Assembly: GCA_014871605.1 (NCBI GenBank)
Contig: WGSQ01000042.1
Location: 1 to 12,514, forward strand
Direction: 5' to 3'
Length of the DNA stretch: 12,514 nucleotides
Source: Collinsella sp.
GTDB lineage: Bacteria > Actinomycetota > Coriobacteriia > Coriobacteriales > Coriobacteriaceae
In this document: positions 6,826-12,514 of the stretch, piece after piece
Position numbering within the stretch: the stretch's first letter is position 1
Layout: the number at the start of each line of letters is the position of its first letter
The notes under the pieces: generated by a model
What the model saw: only the letters and a program-made list of their open reading frames with translations
Databases searched by the model: none
Told to the model about the DNA's origin: nothing
Made by a program: the position numbers and the translations under genes

Positions 6826-7458
6826 CTATCCTCTCTTCCTTGCAGCGTCGGCGGCGCGGCGCGCCAGCGCATCGGCGCGCGGCAACCATGTGTCGAGCAG
6901 CTCATCACACGCCGTCTCGAGCTCCTCGGCACGAACGCGATCTTTCATAGACGTGGTGTTCGCAAAGAGCGTCAAGCTCGCGCCCTGCATAGCGGCACGG
7001 CAGAACACGGCGCCGCACGCCACATCGGACAGCAGCTGACGCGAACCCTTGTCGGCCATGTCCTCGAGCAGCGCCAGCGCACGCCCGCAGGCATCCATAA
7101 TGCGATACGGCGGCATAGCGGCCACATGCAGCGCATCCTGAATCGCGGTCGCTCGAGCCGGATCGTCACGCGGAATACCGTACGCCGCGGACACCCGCCT
7201 GTAGGCACGAACGTCCTCGGAAACCAACTCGACAAGCTCCTGGGCCAGCTCATCAGCCTGGGCAAACGCGCGCGTCAGGTCATCCGCACGATCAGCAAGC
7301 GCGGGATTAGTCGCACCGTAGCGGGCAACCATTCCGCACAGCGAGGCGCCCAGCGCGCCCACAAAGGCGCTCGCGCTGCCACCGCCGGGAACCGGCTCGC
7401 GCGCGGCAAGCGCCTCGGCAAACCCGCGGCAGGTCTTGTCCATCATCTCTTGGCTCAT
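6826..7458 (-). CDS. fchA: Cyclodeaminase/cyclohydrolase family protein (methenyl-THF cyclohydrolase)
   Basis: This 210-residue protein starts MSQEMMDKTCRGFAEALA; AAGG lies nine bases before this ATG, while an ATG two codons upstream is only three bases from it. The block PVPGGGSASAFVGALGASLC (about 22-41) and the later SEDVRAYRRVSAAYGIP with its conserved Asp, then LHVAAMPPYRIMD, place it in the FTCD_C/FchA family. These all-helical enzymes either cyclise formimino-THF or hydrolyse methenyl-THF to 10-formyl-THF. Its place directly ahead of a folD that lacks cyclohydrolase residues argues for the second activity. No histidine-degradation gene is nearby. It should be cytoplasmic. The 3' end supplies the ribosome site for folD, so the two genes are probably translationally coupled. 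Confidence 0.9.
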   Translation of the reverse strand: MSQEMMDKTCRGFAEALAAREPVPGGGSASAFVGALGASLCGMVARYGATNPALADRADDLTRAFAQADELAQELVELVSEDVRAYRRVSAAYGIPRDDPARATAIQDALHVAAMPPYRIMDACGRALALLEDMADKGSRQLLSDVACGAVFCRAAMQGASLTLFANTTSMKDRVRAEELETACDELLDTWLPRADALARRAADAARKRG

Positions 7459-7484
7459 ACGCATGCACCTTCAAGTCATATACA

Positions 7485-7510
7485 TCGGTCGGGTGGAAAC
7501 CGCCGACCGA
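7485..7510 (-). promoter_or_regulatory. Inverted repeat in the fchA leader
   Basis: TCGGTCGG (7485-7492) and CCGACCGA (7503-7510) are perfect reverse complements around a ten-base centre. On the minus strand the hairpin lies 30-50 bases before the fchA start and has no T-run, so it is more likely an operator or a leader-RNA structure than a terminator. It does not resemble the known tetrahydrofolate riboswitch. Its function is unknown. Confidence 0.5.
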
Positions 7511-7619
7511 CCGCATCGATCACATAATGGTGCTAAGTCTAGCCCATAAGTACATAAGCGTCAGCGCACCTGGCCATCGCGGATTTCTATGATGAACGAT
7601 AGGCGTCGGCACCGCAAAC

Positions 7620-7638
7620 ATGGGACACATGGCCCACC
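7620..7638 (+). repeat. 19-bp direct repeat, copy 1
   Basis: ATGGGACACATGGCCCACC is identical to 8618-8636, and both lie upstream of a lipoprotein gene of the same family (216 and 91 bases before the start codons). The inner TGGG...CCCA is a short dyad, so it could be a protein-binding site kept through duplication. Confidence 0.75.
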
Positions 7639-7835
7639 TTTCGAGACTCCCGAGCAGCACAAGCTGGGGCATATCTATAAGTAAGGAACCCGTTGGGGAA
7701 CGGCCGCGCAACGACCACAAGCGATGAACGGAGGCATAAGTCGCACAGTACACAGAGACATCCGCCGCCAGCGCAATCAGTACCCCAACAGCATGCGGCG
7801 CCGTGATGTCATCAGCAGACAAGGAGGACGCCACC

Positions 7836-8435
7836 ATGAAGAAAAAGACCCTATCGATCCTTTCCCTTTGCATCGCCCTCTTTGCCGCGCTCGCCCTTGT
7901 GGGCTGCGGCGGGAGCGCATCGGGCGGCGGCAGCGCCCCCAAGAGCGAGAGCAAGGAAAAGGCCCCCGTCGCCAAGAAGACCGACTACATCTGGTTTAAG
8001 GTCGAGATGCCCGAGGGCGTCGGCGTAAGCGACTCTGCCGGCAAGAATGCCGACAGGGTCCAGCTCACCTTCCCCGAAGACGAGAACGCCTCGGCCGATC
8101 GCTTTATCCCCGTTTGGAAAAAAGCGCTGACGGCCGAGGAATCCCACGCCGACCAGGCGGAAAAGAAGGGGGATACGTTCCAGTGGAAGGATGGCGGGTC
8201 CGTCGAGTATAACGGCAGGACGTGGCTCGTCGGAACATACGAGGACAACAGCGGCATCTCAACCATGCTTTTTACCGATGTTGAGCCGGGAAGCGCCTAC
8301 GTCCTCATCTCGAACTTCGACCAGCACAAGAAAGAAGCCGAGGCACTCCTCAACTCCATCGAGTTCCCCGATGACATGGAAGAGGCAGTTTCCGAGGCAC
8401 GCGAAGTCGAGATTTCGAGCATCGAGATCAAGTAA
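7836..8435 (+). CDS. Lipoprotein 1 of a tandem paralogous pair
   Basis: The start follows AAGGAGG (7821-7827) by eight bases; the frame is open farther upstream but has no ribosome site there. The 199-residue product begins MKKKTLSILSLCIALFAALA and has the lipobox LVGC with Cys24 as the lipidated residue. A short Gly/Ser/Lys linker is followed by one compact domain of about 150 residues: DYIWFKVEMPEGVGVSD... at the front, FIPVWKKALTAEE in the middle, then YNGRTWLVGTYED and FTDVEPGSAYVLISNFDQHK, ending EVEISSIEIK. It should be exported by Sec and anchored to the outer face of the membrane. I do not recognise the domain. The alternation of strand-like blocks and the conserved Trp/Tyr positions shared with its neighbour suggest a small beta-rich binding or sensing domain. 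The following gene is a clear paralogue. Confidence 0.88.
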   Translation: MKKKTLSILSLCIALFAALALVGCGGSASGGGSAPKSESKEKAPVAKKTDYIWFKVEMPEGVGVSDSAGKNADRVQLTFPEDENASADRFIPVWKKALTAEESHADQAEKKGDTFQWKDGGSVEYNGRTWLVGTYEDNSGISTMLFTDVEPGSAYVLISNFDQHKKEAEALLNSIEFPDDMEEAVSEAREVEISSIEIK

Positions 8436-8457
8436 CGGGACACCCGCACGCGCCTAC

Positions 8458-8505
8458 GCGCACCCGCGCACATGCGCACCCGCGCACATGCGCACCCGCG
8501 CACAT
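8458..8505. repeat. Three exact 16-bp tandem repeats
   Basis: GCGCACCCGCGCACAT occurs three times without change at 8458-8473, 8474-8489 and 8490-8505, with partial units on both sides (CGCACGCGCCTACGC before, GCGC after). It lies between the stop of lipoprotein 1 and its terminator. The second lipoprotein unit has no counterpart. The unit is rich in GCGC and TGCGCA dyads. It may be simple slippage expansion. Confidence 0.9.
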
Positions 8506-8536
8506 GCGCCCCATTAAAACAACGGGCGCCCAACCC

Positions 8537-8571
8537 GGGGAGGGCCGGCAGCACCGGCCCTCCCCTCTTTT
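8537..8571 (+). terminator. Rho-independent terminator after lipoprotein 1
   Basis: GGGGAGGGCCGG (8537-8548), loop CAGCA, CCGGCCCTCCCC (8554-8565) make a perfect twelve-pair GC stem followed by TCTTTT. It should end the first lipoprotein transcript before the second unit. Its core stem is nearly the same as that of the terminator at 9375-9406. Confidence 0.92.
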
Positions 8572-8617
8572 GCGCCCGAACATATTGCCACTTAACGGCG
8601 CAAATCCGGCCCCCAGA

Positions 8618-8636
8618 ATGGGACACATGGCCCACC
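8618..8636 (+). repeat. 19-bp direct repeat, copy 2
   Basis: This is identical to 7620-7638. Here it lies between the first unit's terminator and the second lipoprotein gene, where a promoter or operator would be expected. Downstream a further shared stretch, ACAGTA followed by AGAC/AGAGAC, is seen at 8656 and 7746. Confidence 0.75.
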
Positions 8637-8708
8637 CGAATGAGCTGCTCACGCGTACAGTAAAGACAGGTAATCCATGGGCGGTTACAGATCGAGGAGG
8701 ACACGACC

Positions 8709-9302
8709 ATGAAAAAGAAGGCCTTTGCGATTCTCACCCTCTGCATCAGTCTCTTTGCCGCGGTTGCCCTGGTGGGCTGCGGTGGCAGCGGCGGCGCTAC
8801 CGGCAGTAGCGGTGGCGGCGGAGCAGAAAAGCCAGCCGTGGATATGAGGACCGACTTCATTTGGTTTAAGGTCGAGGTTCCCGAGGGCGTCGAGATCACC
8901 GACGTTGCCGGCGACACGGCCGATAGGACCCAGTTTAAGTTCACCGAGAGCGAGCACGCCAGCGATCGCTTCATCCCCGTCTTCGACTCTGACAAGAACG
9001 CCGATGAGCTGTTCGACTACGAGGCAAAGTGGAAGGCCAGCTTTGAGTGGACCGAGAATGACCCCGTCAAGTACAACGGCAAGACTTGGCGCAACGCTTC
9101 CTATACACACTCGGGCGGCGTAACGACCGAATACTTCACCGACGTTGACGGCGGCAGTGTGTATGTGCGTATCGACAACGTCGAGGAGCACAAGGACGCC
9201 GTCGAGACCATGATGAAGTCTCTGGAATTTGCCGACGACATCGCCGAGGCCAAGACCGAGGCCATGGACGTCAAGCTCGACGATATCGAGATCAAGCGCT
9301 AA
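8709..9302 (+). CDS. Lipoprotein 2 of a tandem paralogous pair
   Basis: GAGGAGG (8694-8700) lies eight bases before the ATG, the same spacing as in lipoprotein 1. The 197-residue product starts MKKKAFAILTLCISLFAAVA with lipobox LVGC and Cys24, then a Gly/Ser linker. The mature domain aligns with lipoprotein 1 along its length: DFIWFKVEVPEGVEITDVAG, ADRTQFKF, DRFIPVF, VKYNGKTW, YFTDVDGGSVYVRIDNVEEHK, and ending DVKLDDIEIKR. The middle (about residues 95-115) is the most divergent part. As a membrane-anchored surface protein it probably has a role close to that of its paralogue but perhaps a different ligand (inference). Family and ligand are not recognised. It has its own terminator, so the two copies can be expressed separately. 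Confidence 0.88.
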   Translation: MKKKAFAILTLCISLFAAVALVGCGGSGGATGSSGGGGAEKPAVDMRTDFIWFKVEVPEGVEITDVAGDTADRTQFKFTESEHASDRFIPVFDSDKNADELFDYEAKWKASFEWTENDPVKYNGKTWRNASYTHSGGVTTEYFTDVDGGSVYVRIDNVEEHKDAVETMMKSLEFADDIAEAKTEAMDVKLDDIEIKR

Positions 9303-9374
9303 GCGACTGGCGAGCGCAACGGGAAACACGGTCGCAGTGCAAACAAGCAACGGTACCCCAGCGCTTCGTACCCA

Positions 9375-9406
9375 GGGAGGGCCGGTAAACCGACCCTCCC
9401 TTTCTT
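9375..9406 (+). terminator. Rho-independent terminator after lipoprotein 2
   Basis: GGGAGGGCCGG (9375-9385), loop TAAA, CCGACCCTCCC (9390-9400) pair with one mismatch and are followed by TTTCTT. The stem is nearly the same as the one at 8537-8565, as expected if gene and terminator were duplicated together. Confidence 0.88.
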
Positions 9407-9607
9407 ATGCCTGTAGCCGACGAACGCGAGGATGCCGGACGCCGGAACCGCCCCAAATGTGGCAACAGTACGAAAACGACAAACACCCCAACACGTCCGC
9501 CCACCGATTTATTGCGCCACGCAGACAATTAAACCAGCATCTTTAAACATCTGGGCAGTATAGTGACCAAAACTATCGCATAACCGCACTCTGCGAATGG
9601 AGAAGTT
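9407..9607. promoter_or_regulatory. Upstream region of the phospholipase gene, with an inverted repeat
   Basis: The stretch holds TGGCAACAGTAC (9460-9471), also found in the inverted-repeat element at 5895-5906, and an AT-rich part with TATAGT (9559-9564) as a possible -10. No good -35 is seen at the right distance. ATAGT (9560-9564) and ACTAT (9572-9576) form an inverted repeat around GACCAAA, overlapping the presumed -10; this could be an operator. GGAG (9599-9602) is the ribosome site, five bases before the ATG. Confidence 0.45.
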
Positions 9608-12097
9608 ATGACCGAACACCATGCCATCAGCCGCCGAGCGTTTACGCTGGGCCTAGGGCTTGCGGCGTTGTCACCACTTGCAAGCCTACCCGAAACCGCA
9701 GCGCCGGGCATTCCCCTGCGAGCGGCATTTGCAGACAACACACCCGCACCGTCGGACAGCCTCGACAATTTCGTCATTCGCCTTCGCCCCGCGGGCTATT
9801 TTCGCACCGCGAGCGTCAACCAAGACGGCAACGTTCGCGGCAACGTCTGCCACCTGTTTAACGACGGCACGTCCAGCAAGCTCATCCTTGAGAACGTAAC
9901 GACCAAGAATGACGATACAAACTGGTATGCTATCCGCACCTTGCTCAATTTCGAAGAGCATAAAAAGACGGGCTACAGCATTTGGTCGGTCGACGACGAC
10001 TCGGACAAAGATGGAAAGGTCATCCACGTATGGGGCGGCGAGTATGACAACAAGCCCAGCCGCGCTTTTGCGTTCGAGCGTCAATCAAACGGAACCTATA
10101 TCATCCGAGACCGCACGGTCGAGAAAGAAACCGAGAAAAAAGACATTAAGTACCTGGCAATAGAATCGAACGGCGAAGACCAGGACAACAATAAGATCTG
10201 CCATAAGAGTAAGAGCATTCCGTGGGAGCTCGAACTTATCGGTTACGACATGAAAAAGAACGATGCCACGGTTAGCAGCCTCGACTGGATCACGTACAGC
10301 AGCTACGTCGACGGACCATGTTGGATGAAATACGTCGACGACAACAAGTTCCTCGACGAGCTGAGCATCCCGGGTACGCACGATTCGGGCACCTGCAGCG
10401 TGGACAACGACACTGAGCCCCAATCCTCGCAAGTAAAATGCCAGCAGGATTACATTCCCACGCAGTTGCTCGAAGGCATTCGCTATTTTGATATCCGGCT
10501 CGGAAAGGGCGATGACCCCGGCATCGACCACGGGATTTTCTACCTACTCAAAAAAGACGGGAACTATCTGCATCTCTCCGATGTCATCGGGTACTTCAAA
10601 ACGTTTTTGAACGAAAACCCGTCAGAAGCGCTCATCATGCTCGCATCGCGCGGCAACGATGAGGCTACCGACGAAAGCATAACGACGGCCTTCGCCAAGG
10701 TTATGGCCGATAACCCCAACCTGTTCTACACGTCGAGCCACGTCCCCACGCTGGGCGAGGTGCGCGGAAAGATCGTCCTGCTGCGTCGATTTGGGCTCGC
10801 CGGCAACAGCGTAAGCGGCCACACGTGGGGCCTCGACCTCACCCAATGGGATAACAAAATCGCAGCGCACACCGACAGCAGTTCCATGTGCCTCGTCCAA
10901 GACGCGCGGGGCTTTGAAGCCGCGGGGGAAACAGGCGACAAAGAGCCCTATTGCACCAAGGTATACGCCCAGGACAAGTACAAACTCACGGGAACCGACA
11001 AGCTCAGCTGGGTCGATAATGCGCTGAAGGAAACGACCGGGCGCACGCGCAACGAGGTAGATGTCGAGGACGATAACGGGGCCAAGGAGAAAGTCCTGGA
11101 GCGTTGCTGGTCTATCAACTACACCAGCTGCACGGGCTTGTCGCACGGAGGCAATCCTTTTACCTCGGCACGAGTAGTCAACGAGCATCTGTATAAGAGC
11201 CCGTACATCAATCCCAGCGGTATCGAGGATACAAAGTCAGATTACCTCAAGCACATTGGCATCATCGCATCCGACTTTGTTGATGCGGCGCTGGCCCGGA
11301 GCATCTACCAGCGCAATTACGATACGGAGCACAAGCAGACGGCTTCGTACTATCTCCCGTACTATCTCCCGACCCGCATGCGCATGACGTACGGCGACTC
11401 GCTGAGCGATGCCTCATTCCAGGACGGCAAGACCGTTGGCGAGGGTCATTTCCGCCTCGTCGACAGCAGCAACGTACTCAACGTGGCGGCTTCGGGCCAT
11501 GCGTTTACCATCGAATATGTGGATGTCGACGCCTTGGGCAACGAGACCGTTACGGAGCTGCGGGGCTCCGTGCCCATCGATATCGATCCACGCGCGCTGA
11601 CGCCCCATTTTGAGGGACTCGAAGGCCTTAAGGCCGGCGAAGACGTGCGCGCCAAGATTGCGGCATCACTCGAGGGCAAGCTCGAAACCGATGCCTGCAC
11701 GGCCCAGCTCGAGTTTGTGCACGACGCGAACGGCGCTCCGGGAACGGCGATGGCCGAGGGCGAGGCATTTACCGCGGGAACGTACTGGGTGCGCGTGAAC
11801 GGTCTCTTGGGCGACGCGGCGCAGAGCTACACGCTCGCCAGCGATGGAGCCGCAAGCTTTACCGTAGCGGCCTCGGGCAGTGCAGGCGGCACCGGTAGCG
11901 GCACGGGTTCCAACGCAGACGGCGCCGACAAGAACGGCGGCGGCAACAAGAGCAAGGGCTCGACCGGAAAACTCGCCGACACGGGCGACGGCTCTGGCGT
12001 TGCCGCCGGGCTCGCTGCCGCCGCCGTGGCGACAACGGTCGCCGGCGCGGCGATGCTTGCCAATGACCGCGAAAACGTTGGGGACGACAGCGAATAG
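9608..12097 (+). CDS. Tat-exported, sortase-anchored PI-specific phospholipase C
   Basis: This 829-residue protein begins with a twin-arginine signal, ISRRAFTLGLGLAALSPLAS (R9, R10), with likely cleavage after AFA (42). Residues about 45-220 have three strand-rich repeats (GYFRTASV..., RAFAFERQSNGTYIIRDR, YLAIESNG...WELELIG), suggesting a ricin-like beta-trefoil (inference). About 225-400 is a PI-PLC X domain: IPGTHDSGT with His258 and Asp259, YFDIRLG with Asp295 and Arg297, and IDHG with His308. The two histidines are 50 residues apart, as in Bacillus PI-PLC (His32/His82). The activity would be cleavage of phosphatidylinositol or GPI anchors outside the cell. A domain of about 610-755 looks Ig-like. 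A Gly/Ser/Asn linker follows, then LADTG (789-793), a hydrophobic segment and a short charged tail, which together form a sortase signal of non-standard LPxTG type. It is probably a single-gene unit. Confidence 0.9.
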   Translation: MTEHHAISRRAFTLGLGLAALSPLASLPETAAPGIPLRAAFADNTPAPSDSLDNFVIRLRPAGYFRTASVNQDGNVRGNVCHLFNDGTSSKLILENVTTKNDDTNWYAIRTLLNFEEHKKTGYSIWSVDDDSDKDGKVIHVWGGEYDNKPSRAFAFERQSNGTYIIRDRTVEKETEKKDIKYLAIESNGEDQDNNKICHKSKSIPWELELIGYDMKKNDATVSSLDWITYSSYVDGPCWMKYVDDNKFLDELSIPGTHDSGTCSVDNDTEPQSSQVKCQQDYIPTQLLEGIRYFDIRLGKGDDPGIDHGIFYLLKKDGNYLHLSDVIGYFKTFLNENPSEALIMLASRGNDEATDESITTAFAKVMADNPNLFYTSSHVPTLGEVRGKIVLLRRFGLAGNSVSGHTWGLDLTQWDNKIAAHTDSSSMCLVQDARGFEAAGETGDKEPYCTKVYAQDKYKLTGTDKLSWVDNALKETTGRTRNEVDVEDDNGAKEKVLERCWSINYTSCTGLSHGGNPFTSARVVNEHLYKSPYINPSGIEDTKSDYLKHIGIIASDFVDAALARSIYQRNYDTEHKQTASYYLPYYLPTRMRMTYGDSLSDASFQDGKTVGEGHFRLVDSSNVLNVAASGHAFTIEYVDVDALGNETVTELRGSVPIDIDPRALTPHFEGLEGLKAGEDVRAKIAASLEGKLETDACTAQLEFVHDANGAPGTAMAEGEAFTAGTYWVRVNGLLGDAAQSYTLASDGAASFTVAASGSAGGTGSGTGSNADGADKNGGGNKSKGSTGKLADTGDGSGVAAGLAAAAVATTVAGAAMLANDRENVGDDSE

Positions 12098-12134
12098 GCA
12101 AGCCCGCCTTTTAGACACATCGACTCAATTGGGG

Positions 12135-12168
12135 GGGGCGCAGAATACCGTTCTGCGCCCCGATTTTT
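12135..12168 (+). terminator. Rho-independent terminator of the phospholipase gene
   Basis: GGGGCGCAGAA (12135-12145), loop TACCG, TTCTGCGCCCC (12151-12161) form a perfect eleven-pair stem followed by GATTTTT. It lies 37 bases after the stop. On the minus strand no T-run follows, so it serves the plus-strand gene only. Confidence 0.92.
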
Positions 12169-12193
12169 ACCTTAGCCCGAACACCGTTATCGG

Positions 12194-12484
12194 CTACATC
12201 ACCATGTTCAGCGCATTCACGAACTCCTGAGCTTGGGAGCGGCTGCTCAGACTAAAGACACAGGCAGTCAACAGCCTGTTACGTAGGAAAACGTCGCGGC
12301 CCTTGATCCTGCTGACCCCCGTAATGTCCTTAAGATAAACAATCTCGGTGTGCTTGCCACCAAAAGTGCCCTTCTTGAGCACCTCGATGCGGTTAAGGTA
12401 GATCTTGACGTCTTTAAACCTACCCGAACCTTTGTCCTGGAACAGCAGCGTGTTGTTGTTGTTAGCGCCGGGCGATTTTAGCCG
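12194..12484 (-). CDS. Small PH-like domain protein, start unresolved, possibly frameshifted
   Basis: The frame ending at TAG 12194-12196 reads upstream as KSPGANNNNTLLFQDKGSGRF, KDVKIYLNRIEVLKKGTFGG, KHTEIVYLKDITGVSRIKGR, then DVFLRNRLLTACVFSLSSRS and QAQEFVNALNMVM. The pattern of short strands, KKG turn, ITGV strand and a C-terminal helix (SQAQEFVNALN) resembles bacterial PH-like or DUF4429-type domains; the family name is a tentative recall. The frame is closed upstream by a TAG (12485-12487). No ATG, GTG or TTG lies between that stop and a GTG at 12382 inside the domain, and using that GTG would remove the first strands. A neighbouring frame (GIGQNSLTISG) is open to the window edge and meets it near an AAAA run. 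The gene may therefore be a frameshifted end of a larger gene or use an unusual start. The 3' end converges on the phospholipase gene. Confidence 0.6.
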   Translation of the reverse strand, partial: RLKSPGANNNNTLLFQDKGSGRFKDVKIYLNRIEVLKKGTFGGKHTEIVYLKDITGVSRIKGRDVFLRNRLLTACVFSLSSRSQAQEFVNALNMVM

Positions 12485-12514
12485 CTAATAGTCAAACTAT
12501 TTTGACCAATCCCG

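Larger units (their letters stand above)
7459..7835. other. Divergent intergenic region, fchA / lipoprotein 1
   Basis: This 377-base gap separates fchA (minus) from the first lipoprotein (plus). It holds a hairpin in the fchA leader (7485-7510), a 19-bp motif shared with the second lipoprotein (7620-7638), and AT-rich possible -10 sites: CATTAT read on the minus strand near 7530, and TATCTATAA on the plus strand at 7672-7680. None has a good -35 partner. Frames open across it on both strands have no ribosome site and no recognisable product, so I see no gene in it. Confidence 0.6.

Noticed and set aside
7465..7560. Tetrahydrofolate riboswitch ahead of fchA
   Set aside because: The leader has a dyad but none of the conserved blocks of THF riboswitches that I can recall.
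7520..7975. Minus-strand frame of 151 residues with some hydrophobic stretches
   Set aside because: It overlaps the signal peptide region of lipoprotein 1 in antisense, giving false hydrophobicity, and lacks a ribosome site.
8458..8505. CRISPR-like array
   Set aside because: The repeats are 16 bp in direct contact without spacers, so this is a simple tandem repeat.

Overview
The window looks like chromosomal DNA from a GC-rich Gram-positive anaerobe, most probably a Collinsella-like member of the Coriobacteriia. This rests on base composition, sortase- and lipoprotein-type surface proteins, a C69 dipeptidase, and an anaerobe-type FolD/FchA pair. The genus is an inference from protein character; no database was searched.

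Layout, left to right. (1) 1-1369, minus: the first 456 residues of a secreted surface protein with three DUF4430 (transcobalamin-like) repeats. It is preceded by a clear cobalamin riboswitch (1514-1686) with its own promoter, so B12 status probably controls it. (2) 1723-3990, minus: a two-gene operon of a phasin-like coiled-coil protein and a membrane-anchored ABC1/AarF/UbiB-family kinase-like protein, ending in a terminator. (3) 4090-5613, minus: a C69-family dipeptidase. (4) 5697-5934: a 238-bp intergenic element with perfect 35-bp terminal inverted repeats and an internal 17-bp hairpin that can act as a terminator. (5) 5969-7458, minus: fchA and folD, a one-carbon (tetrahydrofolate) pair. 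folD carries one in-frame TAA and lacks the usual cyclohydrolase Lys and Gln, which fits a division of labour with FchA. (6) 7620-9406, plus: two tandem paralogous lipoprotein units, each with the same 19-bp upstream motif, an AGGAGG ribosome site and a near-identical terminator, so the whole unit seems to have been duplicated. (7) 9608-12097, plus: a Tat-exported PI-specific phospholipase C with a sortase-type LADTG tail. (8) 12194 to about 12484, minus: the C-terminal part of a small PH-like domain protein with no recognisable start.

Functionally, the window joins cell-surface functions (B12-responsive binding protein, lipoproteins, anchored phospholipase) with housekeeping metabolism (folate C1 interconversion, dipeptide cleavage, quinone/lipid-type kinase). 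No tRNA, rRNA, CRISPR array or transposase gene was seen. The best candidates for follow-up are the B12-riboswitch/DUF4430 pairing, the split-function FolD/FchA pair with its nonsense codon, and the inverted-repeat element.
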